NCBI GenBank assembly: GCA_963277665.1
Contig: OY728152.1
Location: 1,187,190,357-1,187,254,356 of the forward strand
Length of the DNA stretch: 64,000 bases
Direction of reading: 5' to 3'
Origin: Viscum album
Taxonomy: Eukaryota > Streptophyta > Magnoliopsida > Santalales > Viscaceae
Below the pieces are notes generated by a model, which had not been told where the DNA came from, ran no database searches, and was given only the letters and a program-made list of their open reading frames with translations. Below, piece by piece: positions 1 through 13,971 of this stretch (position 1 is its first letter; every line of letters begins with the position of its first letter). Both the position numbers and the translations under genes were made by a program.

Positions 1-1200
1 TTGATTTCCCTCATTTTTCCCCAATGGTATTATTCGTTATTTTTACATATTTTTTCATTGTTCTATTTATATTTTCCAAACTCATGTACCCAGATCATTT
101 CTTTTGTCTTTGATATGTAAATACATGATTTAAAACGTTTCTCTTTTTAATTCTTATTGATAAGGAACATGATTATAGTGAACATCATCATTTTATACAC
201 ATTTTAAAGTGCACTCCATAATATAATTGAATCCAGAATTATTTTGAAAAATAACTCATTATAACATGAAAATAAATCATGGTTCTTTTCTATTGGTATA
301 CAAACAATTATCCCTTTATCATTGTTAATGAATCTTGAATCTTTTTCAATAAACAGCACTAAAATTCATTATTTATAATGCTTTTTAAACACTCTTTTTA
401 CAAGTTATAACTTCATTTAGACATCAATTGTCATGATATATTCATATTTTACATTATTAAGTTTCATATATGATTTAAATCCATTATTTTAGGGACACCA
501 TTATCATATTCCCTTTTGATATTCCTTTTGATGTGATTATGATAACTAATTATTTTCAAGGATAATCCTTATTTTTATGTTTTATTAATTATTTATATTA
601 TCTATGTGGAAAAAAATATTCTTTAAAATTTAATGGTGTGTTCACCAAGAAATTCTTCCAGTACATTGGGTATTGGATAGTCTCATGAGACATTATGTGT
701 GGTGGTATTGGTGGTTATCAATTATGTGTGCTCCATGTGCAATAGTATTCATGGTTACACTTAACTAGTGATCCTCCATTATGATGATCCTAAACGCAAT
801 ATTATGTCACGATTTATGTTTCATCAAAATTTCAATGATTCTATGATTTAATTATCCCATTATCTTTGTTTTTATTCCATATATTTAATTTTTTTTCATC
901 ATGTTATTCCTTATAACCAATGTGGAATGCATTATTCTTATGTTTATTCCCTTACAAGTATTTTTATTTAATCCCTTTATTCATTAATTATATTTTTCAT
1001 CTTGTATATAGGTAAGGGATCAAAGGGTGTCATAATATCATTATGATGATTAAATAAGTTTAGTTTTTGTTATGGTTTTTTTTCTAATTATGTATCTAAT
1101 GTTATAATCACCATGTAATATAGGATCCATGTATTTTTATTGATGATTACATTTTCTGTAAACCATGTAGTTACATGTGTAAATGGGTATGTCAATTATA
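1..1200. other. AT-rich intergenic or LTR-like DNA, no gene recognised
   Basis: No reading frame of useful length and no RNA gene is visible. The sequence is strongly AT-rich with scattered homopolymer runs. It lies directly upstream of the gag remnant at 1201, so it may be the 5' LTR or leader of that element, but I could not find a primer-binding site or LTR edge to prove it. Confidence 0.5.
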
Positions 1201-1603
1201 TCCAGACTCTGAGAAGGCATGTGAATAAGCCCTATGAGGATGCTTTTGATGAACCACAATGAGTGATACCTACCACGGACTAGAATTTTGTCGAGATTGT
1301 TGCGTGTGCTGTCCCAACTCTAGGATAAGAACATGCAACCATAAATTGTTTTGTTCTATCTATGGATCCTTATCATGATGATTTATGTCGTCATGCTTAT
1401 GTGTTCCATCACAAGAATCCACAATTGTATTATGGCTCTAAAATTTCTCAAGAGATTGATGATTGGATGAGCATGATAGAAATTGTTTTCGATTTATTGG
1501 AGGTTATTGATGAGACAAAGGTAAAAAGTTTTACATTCATGATTGATTGACCTAGTATGACATGGTGGTAGACGACGGTGATGTCAAAGAAGAACATGGG
1601 TTT
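1201..1603 (+). pseudogene. gag: Ty3/Gypsy gag fragment, broken
   Basis: One frame (codons starting at 1212, 1362 and so on) reads as a Gag N-terminal and central region interrupted by five stops. The longest open piece is 1362-1550 (62 codons). It contains a Y-G-S-K segment, then D-D-W-M-S-M-I-E, then D-E-T-K-V-K, followed after a stop by M-T-W-W. This order (substrate-like loop, D-W helix, E-x-K-V helix, W-W) is the signature of the retrotransposon Gag capsid domain. In an intact element it would build the virus-like particle. The frame runs in register up to 1603, where a minus-strand solo LTR begins, so the rest of the gene is cut off. I could not find its continuation beyond 16197. The family within Ty3 is uncertain. 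Confidence 0.65.
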
Positions 1604-1687
1604 TGTAACACCCCACCCCTCTAAACTGTATCCACAGAATTAATCATAAATTTGGAATGATTAAGAGGAAAGAAAACATGAAGGAAC
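1604..1687 (-). mobile_element. Solo Ty3-type LTR (minus), 3'-terminal piece
   Basis: The plus strand starts TGTAACACCCC. Read on the minus strand this is an LTR 3' end, GGGGTGTTACA. It pairs with the LTR start at 16197, whose minus-strand reading is TGTGACACCCC, giving an 11-bp terminal inverted repeat with one mismatch. The piece is cut at 1687 by insertion of element A, and the rest resumes at 13977. No primer-binding site follows the 3' end and no polypurine tract precedes the 5' end, so this is a solo LTR. The flanking 5-mers (1599-1603 GGTTT and 16198-16202 TAATT) do not match, so its target duplication is lost or it arose by recombination between elements. Confidence 0.6.
1683..1687. 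repeat. Target-site duplication of element A (left), GGAAC
   Basis: GGAAC directly precedes the 5' LTR. The other copy is GGAAT at 13972-13976, one C-to-T change away. It marks integration of element A into the minus-strand solo LTR. Confidence 0.65.
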
Positions 1688-4600
1688 TTTAAAACCCCCT
1701 GATTTCATGGAACGTTATATAATTAAAGTAATTCAATAGCTTATAATGCATGCAACACTGACTTGGATTACATTATATAGAAGATTTTGTTTCTATGAAA
1801 CTACACTTTAATTATTCAAATGATATATTTATAACATAATAAATAAAAATTCTAATATGAATTGTAAAAAATAAATTTTAAATGTCATTTATAATTATAT
1901 TGCATAAATAAACCATATTAATATGGAAATTAATATGTTTCATTAAAATATAAGTACTATTTGGATAAAGGAACTACTTCTTATGTCCTTATGTGAACAA
2001 TATTAAAATTATTTTTAGACAATATTATAAATTTAATTTGGTGAAAATAAATTAATTTTTTAATATAGAATACATATATTAGATTAGTGTGAAATATTGG
2101 TAATTTTATGAGAATATTCATTTTTAGTTAAAAGTAAAAAAACTGGATTTTAATTTAACACTTCTTTTTCACTCAATTTATTTATATTGTTATATTATCA
2201 AATTATTTATATTTAAAATATATAAAGATTATATTTTTATCATTTTATATAATGTTGGACATTATTGGTAATTTCACATTTAAATTGGTTGTAAACACAT
2301 GTTACTCATTTGATAGTTTTAACTTCTTAACACCTTACTTTGTGGGTTTCACTATGGGAAATAACTTTAAATTAATCATTGAAGATTAAATGTCTTTAAT
2401 TTGGTAAAATATAAATCATTTTTAAATTTTAAATATCAAAATTATCTTAGGGTGAATTTTTTTTAATTTTTTTGAAAACATTCAAATTTGATGAATACTT
2501 AAAAACATCGTATCATTGTTTAAAAAATATATTTATTTAAATAAAGATTATTTTTATTTAAATTTTTATTACGAAAAAAATGGATACATAATTCCAATAA
2601 TATTTCAATGTAATTCATTGAAGTCATTTATAAAAATAGATGTATAAAATTTGATTGATATTTTTGATGTGTTTTATCAACCTTCTGCGAACATTTTCAA
2701 ATTTGAAAAAAAAATATAATTTTACAACTTTTGTGAATTGAATTTCAAAAATACAAGAGTCCTAGTTGATATCAGTGTGTAATAATTGGTTCAATAAGAG
2801 GAAAATACTTTTTGGTGAATTTCAAGTTTAAAATTTTATATACCACTCTTAAAATTAAATAGGTTAATAAAGGTAAAAATTATATTATAATTACCCTAAC
2901 ACATGTCCTAATTCTATTGGATAAGTCATTTTAGACAAAAAATAAACTTTAGGAATAAATTATTATTCACTTTGGTTCACATGCGTTAGATTATGATAAT
3001 TATTATTATTTTATTTAATTAAGAGTTAAAAGTGTAAAATTCAATGTTTAATAACTAATTTTTTTTAATATATGATTATAAATAAGATAAATTTGACTAT
3101 AAATATTCCTGGGAAATATTAAAACATTTAATACATCACGGTATTTTATTTATAATTTTTAGATATTAAATAATTATGTTTATTTATTACACAATGATGA
3201 TGGAGTAATAACCTTATTAATGAAATATTAAAATAGTTGATATTATAAATATCAAATTAAATAGAAATTGAGACGTTTAAGGCATTAAAACTTATTTTAT
3301 AGTTTACTTTCATAGGTTGTTGTTTATTTAATCTATCTTTCTAAATAAATCATGTTTTTTTCACATTAAAAAAACCAAAAACTAAATAGTGTCAAAATTG
3401 ACATAAATGAGTTTTTTAAAAAATATTATCTTATTAAATGATTTTATATTCCTAAAAATATATTATCCTGCCAACAGAATTATATAATAATATATGTGTA
3501 ATAAATTAACAACTTTAGGATATTTTGTCATTTTATGGTGTGTTTATTAACAGTTTAATATAAAAATACAAGAATACATAGTTAAAGATAAACTATTTAA
3601 CTAAGAATTAAATCTAAAAGATAATGTTAACATGGTGACCTAATATTTTATAAAACCTATTGGTTGAATATAATTCGACCCATACCCTTTTTATCCTCGA
3701 ATTAAATTCATTTGGATCCATTATAAAACGAAAATTAATTTATAACAAAATATAATTTCTGGTTTTTCCTAATGTGACCCTCACCACTCTCATAAAAGGG
3801 TTCCTCCCCTTATGTTAATTTCACTAATCCAAAGCCATTTTCCTCATCTAAACTCTGCTCCAATATCCTCCCAACAACCCTAACATCATCATATAGGCAT
3901 TAGATTGATCAAGAAGTCATCCTATGGAGCCATTTTGATCAAATCAAAAGGAATCACCCGAAGAAGAGGTAATAATTTCATCACCACTTTCAATGTTATT
4001 TTCATCATCCAATTCTTCATTAATTATTTTTTCCATAAAAAAATACAGTAACTTCTACATAGATTGATGTTATTATAAATATTTTACAACCATATTCATT
4101 ATTTTACCCATACTATGAATGACGAGGTCACCATAAGTGCGTATATACGGCTTAACATCTCCACGTCGTGGTGTAGTTTGTTATTCCACCATTCCTTATT
4201 TGGATGGGTATAATAATGAGTATCGTTGATATAAATAAAAAATAAAACATTTTAATTATTATTTATATATGATATACTATCCAATTACATATGATTTTAC
4301 CATCAGTATAATGATGTTGTCGCCCGTGCGTATGTACCGATTGCAGTCTCCATGGACGCGATAAGATTCATTCCCCATCATAACCATTCCAAAATAATAT
4401 TCATTTTATGATTAAAAATAAATTCTATCAACTTAATAACATTCTGTATATGAAAAAAATACATCCTATCCATAAACAACTAGACATACGTAACAAAAAA
4501 AATAACGAAAACAAGTCAGCTGACACATGAAACAATTATACTACTTAAATTTTATTAACAATTCAATATTATAAGATCATATATGATATCATATTTAGGT

Positions 4601-6446
4601 ATGTGGTTCTAAAATTATTTAACTAAAATTATCTAACTACTATAATTTAGGTTAAAGTAAAGTTGAATAAGGAAAAAGTACAAGGTAAGTGGTTTTCCTC
4701 TCACTTTCTATTCCCGTGAGATTGAATCCATATTGGCCACTATTTCCTTTTGTGTGGTGTATGTACTGCCCATGGTTTTATTATTTGTGTGATATAAATT
4801 AATTTATGTGTATTTAAATCTTAATTTTGTGATCCTTCTTTCATGGGATTTATGTTTCGTAAGTTACCAAATTGTTAAGGGAATTTCTAATTACAATTTC
4901 CACTCATCGGGTTTTATGCACACTTCATTGATTATTTTACTCCAAGATTATCTGGTAAATCAATATTAATTTGTTTGTAGTAATTTACAGTCCAATTATT
5001 GTGGATATACTTTTAATACACATAATAACTCCAAAGATAAATTCTCAAGTAATTTATATGAACTTGATAAGGGTAATCTTAACTCAATTTCAATTTATTG
5101 AGTTAAACATCTTGGTCACTAGTTTTGTTTTTACATGAATATGTATGAATGTCCTCTAATTTATTCACACTTAATATCCTATCATATTAAGTGTATTTAT
5201 ATTTTTCATAAATAGTTATTCCATTGATTAATCTATAATCATAGGATCCAATCTTTATAAGGGATTGCACCTCAATTTACATTCCATTGAGACTTCATTG
5301 TAGTTAAGTTCTAATTCAATTTTATATAGTGTATATACTGTCATTTGACATATTATATCATGAATCCCTTTATTCTAATGATATTATATTGCTTTTATTA
5401 ATTTTATTCCTCGATTATTGTATTCAAATGTCTTCCATTTGGTTTCGAACTCTTCATCTAAAAGATCATTTTACGTGTTTTAACGATTTCTTTTTGCAAA
5501 TATATCACATTAAGGTACATGTTTTACAAATGATTTAAATGATATATTTATATGGACCATAATGTTTTAAAATTAAAATTAATTTCTAAAGTTTCAATTT
5601 GTTATGGTACACTTTTATTCAAAATAATCTCCTTTAAATGGATTCTTGATAAATAGTGGGACTTTTAAATGTTTTCATGAAAATGGGGATACTTCTTTCA
5701 AACATATTCCATTTATGTTTAATGTATTTAGATTTCGTATGCTAATTTTAATATGAATGTTTAGATTTTGGTTTACCCTTTTTATATGAGGAATTCCTTG
5801 GACTTATTATGTGACAGGTGAGGCCCGCTATAGCCCCCGATGCATTGGTAGGTCTTATGATACAAATTAGTGTCCTTGCACAAGGCCTTGACAAAATTAT
5901 TATTTGTTGTATTCGAACGAGGATTTCACTATGTGGTTATGTTTTCTAGTATTATCCATTACATAGTTATGAAATTATATATTTATATTACATGTGATTA
6001 TTTGACTAGTAGAATATCCATGTGAATATTTAAATGGCATTATTTGATTTATATTTTCCATAGTATGTTGTAGTTTATTTTTAAAAGGCATGTGTTTTAG
6101 TCGTATACATTGCCATAAATGTTTATACTTGTTTATGATAGTTTCCACTATATTGTTATCCTTAATTTGAAAATGATATCACCCCTTTCTTATGTTTTCT
6201 TTTTCCCAGGATTTGAATAATTATATTATGAGTGACCTCTAGGGATAGGCTAACAGATCTGAGTGTGTTCAAATGGGACACAATTTTTTTTTTGTTTATT
6301 TCATGATGTAATGTTAAACATATATATATCACTATTACCTATAAGGATAATAAACTAATAGGCCTTTAGATACATGATCTTTTGTTATCATGATAGTGTT
6401 ATTTAATAATGCATCAACTCTGGGTAACTAGGGTCAGGACATTATG
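1688..6446 (+). repeat. Element A 5' LTR (4759 bp)
   Basis: Aligns along its length with 9064-13971. It begins with a degraded TGTAACACCCCC (now TTTAAAACCCCC) and ends TTATG before the primer site (family end TTACA). It holds a TATA box at 3791-3800, a leader just downstream, two copies of a GC-richer block with GTGCGTA...CATCTCCA (about 4132-4180 and 4320-4370), and a block around 5819-5900 with TATAGCCCCCGATGCATTGG that recurs in the other LTR families here. LTRs of nearly 5 kb are long even for plant chromoviruses. Confidence 0.8.
3791..3800 (+). promoter_or_regulatory. TATA box of element A 5' LTR
   Basis: CATAAAAGGG sits about 2.1 kb into the LTR. It matches TTATAAAAGG in the right LTR and TTATAAAAA at the same point of the C-family LTRs. 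A C-rich leader follows in all of them, as expected for a Pol II start about 30 bp downstream. Confidence 0.6.
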
Positions 6447-6448
6447 GT

Positions 6449-6460
6449 TGGTATCCGAGA
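6449..6460 (+). other. Primer-binding site remnant (initiator Met tRNA)
   Basis: TGGTATCCGAGA lies three bases after the LTR end and matches the plant initiator-tRNA primer site TGGTATCAGAGC at 10 of 12 positions. In the living element this primed minus-strand DNA synthesis. Confidence 0.7.
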
Positions 6461-9049
6461 ACGTTTCGTATAAACCTTGGAAACTAGGTGTAGATAAAAT
6501 TCGATTAGAGAAAATTATCCAAAGATAGTCATTGAGGATTAATATATAAGAACATCCAAAAATTTGTTAATGAAAATATTATGTGGGTTTTCCATGAAAA
6601 TACAACCCTGTTTGGATACAAACAGGTAGAGGTGGAACTAGCACAAATGTATGTAGGAGTGAAAACTCTGACAATGAGTTTTGGGCTTGACCTGGGGTAT
6701 CCCTGTACACAACAATGGGCTTTGATCTACTCTTGGTATTGAAACTCTTAGGGGATATTATTAGAATAATTCATGTTTTCTTTATAAACTGATTTTGTGT
6801 ATTTTAATATAAGATGAGAATAAATAACCATGGTTAATCCTCAGGTGTATTTGATTGAAAATTAGGTGACACGATATTCTATAAATGATTTTATGAAAAT
6901 TTTTACTGACACTCTAGTTTTTAGTTTTACTCAATGGACGGATTCCAAGGAAGTCATAATAACATTGAACATGATGTACAAGGTGGTCATGGTGGTGGAA
7001 ATGAGAATCAAAATGGAATATTGATAGCTGTAAAAGATGTCGTGTTCATCGAGAATCAATTTTCTAAAAATATGATCGCCAATATAGACATTAACCAACT
7101 CCTGAACTAAACAATGAAGAGAAAGGTGCAGAGTGATAAGAGCTCCAGTAGTGGAGACCATAGAGAAATGAATGCTCATTTTCCATCATGTTGGAAATGT
7201 GGAAGGAGACACCAAGGAAAGTGTCTCAATGGAACAAATAAAATCATTATATGCGAGAAATGAGGACATAATATAAATAATTTTGAGGAAAAATGAAAAG
7301 GTAATATAGATGATAATAAAAATGATCCTAAGAATTCATTTAGAGTCATTTTTTGTAAATTTATGGGACCTAGGCATTACATGAGTCAATGCCTTATTCT
7401 ATAGGATAACCTCTACATCAAGGAATAACCTATGTGAAGATAAATGGATGGAGAAATTCTTAAAAGTAATAATGGTCTTTGTTGACGGGGTTACTTTGGA
7501 ATGATTTTCTCTTCTATGTGTAACCTAGCAGTTTGTTATGTGATAATGATATTTGAGGAAAAATTGTCTTTTCTTTTTTGGATATAGTTATAATGAAAAA
7601 TTTGGGTTTATATGATCCTTAAATTTGATTCAATTACATGTTATTACTTTTGGGGAGAAAATGAAAGGTATTAGATAACATTTGTGGTTAAAATATGTTA
7701 TAGTAATTTTTGAGTAATTTTTCTCATTTTGGGGAATGTAATTAAAGTATATAGTTTTTTAAAAAGGACAACATGCAATCCTTGTGACAACCCATCGTGT
7801 CTGAAAAATTTGTGATAATAAATTCCAGAACCAAAGTGCGACTAGGATTTTTCTACTACCACTAGAATACGTGAAGTCCCTAGTTAGTATGACTAATTCT
7901 TTTTAGTTAAATGAATTTCAGGATCATGAATATTTTGATTTTGGGAACTTATTATTTATTTTTATTATAGGAAAATTATTTGGTTGTTATGTTATAAATG
8001 TTATTTTGGAAGACGTTCGCTCTTTTCAGAACACCGTATGCCTATGGAAAATAGAAAACTATGGGATTAAATTTGAGGAGTAATGAAGGATTTTTATTTT
8101 GGGAGAATTTATGTTTTTATTGTGGACATTTAGATATTTGAGTTATTTAGGGATATGATTAACCAATCTTACAGAATATGTGATTAGGTTAATTAATTTT
8201 ATGATGTGACTTTAATAGTTTTTTATGCTATTTGGAGATAAATGTTAAGATATTTCATGGATGACTATGTTAGAAAAAACATATGAATTTTGGTTTCAAA
8301 CATATTTTTCATTATTTTGATGAATTTTAATGATCATTTTTTTAAATGGAATTTGTTTAACTTTGGGTAATGTTTGTTTAATTTTGAAGATTATGAGTAG
8401 TATTTATTTATATGAAGAATTATCCTTTTTTGGGATCATATGATCCTGTACTAAAATTTTTGGTTTTGGTAAATGTATAATGGCAAGGGAAATATATAGA
8501 TCATATTTTTTGGATTATTTGATTCTCTAGAAGTTGATTCTAGCACTCTAGGTGTGACCTAGTCATCATGAATACTCATTGTTTGGTGAATAGACGAGTT
8601 TTTCATATAAATTAGTTAAAAGATGAAACTCTACTGTTAATGTATGTATATCTCATTATGTTCCTAGTAAATCTGATAAATATATTAAAAAATATTATTA
8701 AAAGCAACATAAAAGAAAAATGTTTTCTGTTTACACTTCATATTGGGTAATAAAAGACCATTTTTTACATCACAAGTTTATGTTTTTCTTATAGTTAACA
8801 TTCTTCTAATCATGTTTTATAACACTCTCCATCAAAACGTGATAGTTTGTTTTCTCTTCTATATCCATGTTTTCCTACATCGAACCCTACTATGGGTTAT
8901 CTCGAGTGACCATTATACTTCTCTTTATTTCTTTTAAAGTGAAAATATTATGGAATCATTTTCTAATGTGTGATTTCAACAAAGATGTTTTGAAATATCA
9001 AACCCCTCATTATTATTTATGAGTTTAAATTTCAAGGATGATATTTTTT

Positions 9050-9063
9050 GAATGAGGGTAGAA
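9050..9063 (+). other. Polypurine tract of element A
   Basis: GAATGAGGGTAGAA directly precedes the right LTR, in the place where plus-strand DNA synthesis is primed. The preceding sequence (TTTCAAGGATGATATTTT) is the decayed form of the clade's conserved 3' end. Confidence 0.65.
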
Positions 9064-12000
9064 TCTAACACCCCCATGATTTCATTGTTAGTTATATCAT
9101 TAATGTAATTCAATATCTTATAATGCACACAACACTATCTTGTCTTACATTATATGGTGGATTGAGTTTATGGGAAAAAATACATTAATTATTAAAATGA
9201 TATATTTATAAAAAACAAATCAATTATCATAATACAAATACTGGAAAATAAATTTTAACTTTCATTTATAATTCTATCACATTAAGTATCATACATATAA
9301 GGAAAAGTATATGTTTTATTAAAATATAAGTACTATTTAGATAAAATAACTACTTTTTATGTCCTTTTGTGAAAAATAATAAATTTTATTTATAGAGACT
9401 ATTATAAATGTAATTTGGTGAAATTGAATTAATTATTTAATTCAGAATACCAATACTAGATTAGGGTTAATGTTTGGTAATTTTATGAGAAGAATCATTT
9501 TTTAATAAATACTGAAAAATTCTGCGTTTTAATTTAAAACAGCCTTTTCACTCAATTTATTTATATTGTTAGATTATCATTTTAATTGGTTGTACAGTAT
9601 ATATAGATTATATTTTTATCATAATATATAATGTTAGTCATTGAAAATAATTTCACATTCAAATTGGATATAAACACATGTCAATCTTTTGATAGTTTTA
9701 ACTTCATAAAAAACCACTTTATGGTTTTCACAACCGGAATTAATTTTAAACTATTCAATGAAACGTACATGTCCTGAATTTGGTATAATAGATTTTTTTT
9801 AAATTCAAAATATCAAAATTATCTTAGGATAAATTTTTGGTATTTTTCGGAAACCATTAACTTTTTGACGAATAGTGGAAAAACTGTGTTATTGTTTAAA
9901 ACTGACATTTATTAAAATAATTATAATTATTATTGAAATTTATTTGAATTTCAAAATAGATAAATTATACCTATATTTGGTTAATGTAATTCATTGGATT
10001 CATTTTATTATAAAGTTAGATTTGTAAAATTTTGTTGAACTTTTTAACGCCTTTTACCCACCTTTTGGCACATTTGAAAATTTTCCAAAAACATAATTTT
10101 CCCACTTCTATGAATTGAATTTTAAAACTTCGAGAGACATTTTTGATATTATTAAGTAAAATTTGGTTCAATTGGATGAAAATATTATTTTTTGAATAGT
10201 AACTTTTGAATTTTATTTACCACGGTTAAATGTATATAGGGTAATAAAGGAAAAAATGATATTATAATTACCCTAATACATGTCCTAATTTAATTGGATA
10301 TGTGTTTCTAGACCAAAATCAACCATAGTAATAAATTAGGATCCTATTTGATCCACTTGGATTAAATTGGGACATTTATTATTATTTTATTTAAAGAATA
10401 GTTAAAAGTTTAAAATTCAATATTTAATAACTAAACAATTTTTATTATAGGGTTATACATAAGATAAATATGACTATTAATATTCATCAGAAATTTAAAC
10501 TTCTTTCCTACATCATGGTATTTTATTTATAGTTTTTAGAAACTAAATAAGTAAATTTATTTATAACACAGTGATGATACAACGTTTATAATATTAATGA
10601 ATGATGAAAATAATTGATGATATAAATAACAAATTAAATGTAAATGGAAACTTTTGATGCATTAAACTAATTTTCTAGGTTAATATTAAATTTTGGAGAT
10701 TATTTAATGTAATTTTTTCAATGTAATCATGCTTTTTTGTCTTTCAGAAAAACCGTACCCTAAATAGTGCAAAAATTGACATAAAAGAGTTTTGAAAAAG
10801 ATTTCTATACTATTAAATGATATAATATTCCTAAAAATATAAGGATCATTCAAAGGACATTTTAAATTATAGATATGTAATTAATGAACCACTTCTGGTT
10901 CTCTTTGAATTTTATAGTCTACTTATTAAGGATATAATATAAAAATGCAATAAGACATGGGAAAAGTTAAACTATTTAACTAATAGCTAAATTAAAAAGA
11001 TAAGGTTAATATGGTGACGTAAAATTTTTTAAAACAAATTGGTTGAGAATATTTAGACACATACCCACATTATACTCTATTTAAATACATTTTGAGCCAT
11101 TATACACCAAAAATGTTTTTATAATAAAATAAAATTATAAGTTTTTCTTAAACTGGCCGTCACCTATCTTATAAAAGGGTACTTCAACTCATCTTATTTT
11201 CACACCCCCAAATCCATTTGGATTTTCCAAAACCTGGACATATATCCTCAGAAATAAACTCAAATAAATATAGAGGCCTTACTTTGATCAGAAATGCATC
11301 CTAAGGAGACTTTTTTATCAAATCAAAAGGAAGCACCCGAAGAAGATGTAATAATTTAATCAATTCATTAAAATTTCTTTTCTTCTTCCCCTTCTTCTCT
11401 CTTTGTTTTTTACATACCAAAATAAAAAATATAGGTCCCTCTACATGCTGTTATGTTTTTATAAATATGGTACAACCATATTCATTATTCTAACCATCCT
11501 ATAAATGAAAAGTTCATCATACGTGCGTACATACAGCTTACCATCTCCACATCATAGTGTAGTTTGTTATTCGACACTTCATTATTTGGATTTTTATAAT
11601 AGTGAGTGTAATTGATGTAAATAATAAATATAAAATATTCATGATTCTTTATATATGATATACCATCCAATTATATACGATTTCTCTATCAATAGAATGA
11701 TATTATTGCTCGTGCGTGCGTATAAATTACCATCTCCACGAACGTGAGGAGATTTATTCCGCATCATAACAATTCAAGAATAATTTTATTTTAATGATGA
11801 AAATTAATTTTTAAAAACTTAATATACTTCTTTATATGAATCAAATACATTCTATACATAAAAAAACATGACTTATATAACAAAACATATAGAGGAAAAT
11901 GAATCAGTTAACAACTGAAACAATGATACTACAGAAATATTATTAACAAAGAAATAGTAGAAGATAATAGATGATATGATCTTTAGGTTTGTTGTTATTG

Positions 12001-13971
12001 TATAATTTAATAAAAATTATTTAGCTATTATATAGGTGTTTAATAAACCCTTGAATATGTAAATGTACAAGGTATGGGGTTTTCATCTCACTTTCTATTC
12101 CCGTGAGATACAAGCTGTATTGGCAACTATTTCCTATTGTATCATGTGTCTACTACCCATGATTGTATTCATTGATTTATATAAATTAATTTATGTGTGT
12201 TTATATCTTAATTGTTTTATCCTTCTTAAATTCGAAGTATGTTTCCTGAGAAACCAAATCAGTAATGGAATTTATAATTTCAATTTCCACTAATTGTGTT
12301 TTACGCACACATCATTGATTATTTTACTCCATGATTATATGTGAAATCACTATTCATTTATTTATGAAGTAATTTCCACTACCATTTTTTGGATATAATT
12401 TTGATACAAATAATAACTCCATTTATAAATTCTCATGTAATTAATTTGAACTTGATAAGTGTATTCGTAACTCAATTTTCATTCATTGAGTTAAGCATCC
12501 AAGTCAATGGTTTTGTTTTCACAATAATATATTTCAATGTCATCTAATTGATTTAAAATGAATATTAAATCATACAAAGTGTATATATATTTATCACACA
12601 TAATTATTTCATTGAGTTATCTTTAATCTATGGATACATTCTTTATAAGGGATTTGGTATAAATTAACATTCCATTGAGACTTATTTGTTGTTTTGCACC
12701 AATTCACTTTTATATGGTGAATATACTATCCTCTGAAATAATATATCATGAATCAATTTATTCTATTGATATTATATTTTTTGATTAATTTTATTCCTCA
12801 ATTATTTTATTCAAGCATCTTTCATTTGGTTAGGAATTCTTTAACTAAAATATCGTTTTAAATGTATTAATGATTTATTCTTCTAAATATTTCTCATTAA
12901 TGTCCATCTTTTAAAAATGGTTTAAGGATTTATTTATATGGACATGATTTTTTGAAAATACAAATTCCTTTCAAAATATTCAAAGTGGTTTGGGACGATT
13001 TGATTCATAAAAATCTCTTTTATGTTGATTCATGATTAATAGCGCGACTATTAAATGATTTCATGAAAAAGGGAATATTTCTCTCAAACGGTTTTACAGA
13101 TTATTTTCATCTATGTGAATACGCTTCATTGTATTTTATTCATGATTGAGGATGATTTATTATAATAAAATCTTATATATTTTATTTTATGTGTTATGTT
13201 TGACTGTGGATGTGCTATTTTAATACCATTCATGGTTTGTAATTAAAGTATTGACATATAGTATGCAAGTATTAAAACAAATGTTTTAATAATGTTTCTC
13301 CCTTATCATATGAGGGATGAATTTGACATAGTATGTGATGGGTGGGGGCCTCTATAGCCCCTCGATGCTTTGGTAGGTCCTTTGAGACAAACTAGTGTCT
13401 TGGCATAACACCTTGACTAAATTATTATTTGTAGTCTTGGCACGAGGCCTTGACTATGTAGTTATGATGTTCGTCATTATGCATTCCATCATTATGAAAT
13501 TAACTATTTATATTACATATGATTATTAAACTAATAGAATATCAATGTGAATATGTAAATGGTACTATTTGATTTACCTTTTCCATATTATATTGAATAT
13601 TATGTTTAAAAGGCTTCTGTTTTAGTCTTATGCATTACCTTTAATATTTGTTCTTATTTATGATGGTTTCTGATATATTTTTATCCACACTAAGAATCTG
13701 AGCTCACCCCTCTCTTAGGTTTTCTTTTTACTATAATGTGAAGAAGTATATTTTGATTGACCTGCAGAGATAGGCTATGGGATATAAGTGTGTTCGAAAG
13801 AGACACAATTTTTTTGTTTTTTTATTTCATGGTGTAATGTAAAACATATGTATGTATCTAATACTTCCAAAGCTACTAAAATGATAGGTCTTTGGAGACA
13901 GGATCTATTGTGACCATGCCAATTTTTTGTAATAATGTATTGACTCTAGTAACAAGGGTTGGGTAATTATA
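9064..13971 (+). repeat. Element A 3' LTR (4908 bp)
   Basis: Direct repeat of 1688-6446. It starts TCTAACACCCCC and ends TAATTATA, followed at once by the GGAAT target duplication. The TATA box is TTATAAAAGG (11169-11178). GC-richer blocks lie at about 11515-11565 and 11705-11755, and the TATAGCCCCTCGATGC block at about 13340-13420, followed by a small internal repeat of the type C-T-T-G-G-C-A...G-C-C-T-T-G-A-C. By eye, divergence from the left LTR is substantial, so the insertion is old. Confidence 0.8.
11169..11178 (+). promoter_or_regulatory. TATA box of element A 3' LTR
   Basis: TTATAAAAGG is a better consensus than the copy in the left LTR. It is at the equivalent position and is followed by the same leader. 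Confidence 0.6.

Larger units (their letters stand above)
6447..9063 (+). pseudogene. gag: Element A internal region: gag C-terminus remnant, pol largely lost
   Basis: From about 6931 a frame reads M-D-G-F-Q-G, then a G-G-H-G-G-G-N-E-N-Q-N stretch and an I-E-N-Q-F motif typical of the region before the Gag capsid core. The capsid core itself is absent. The frame passes almost directly to zinc-knuckle sequence: C-W-K-C-G-R-R-H at about 7190, C-E-K-stop-G-H at about 7250, and a third knuckle C-K-F-M-G-P-R-H-Y-M-S-Q-C near 7352-7390 with its second cysteine changed to Met. A possible protease remnant (V-D-G-V-T, for D-S-G-A-T) lies near 7480. From about 7600 to 8940 no reverse transcriptase or integrase motif could be read. 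The last 70 bases (8995-9063) resemble the conserved 3' end of this clade, ending in a polypurine tract. Confidence 0.6.
1688..13971 (+). mobile_element. Element A: Tekay-like Ty3/Gypsy retrotransposon, internally deleted
   Basis: Two direct repeats of about 4.8 kb (1688-6446 and 9064-13971) flank only about 2.6 kb of internal DNA. The boundaries are supported by a degraded primer-binding site right after the left LTR, a purine-rich tract before the right LTR, and a 5-bp target duplication (GGAAC/GGAAT). The internal part keeps the end of gag with zinc knuckles, a weak protease remnant and the conserved 3' untranslated end, but reverse transcriptase, integrase and most of pol are not recognisable. 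Chromoviruses normally have about 4.5-5 kb internally (the C copies here have 4.67 kb), so roughly 2 kb or more is missing. It cannot encode its own transposition. Confidence 0.8.
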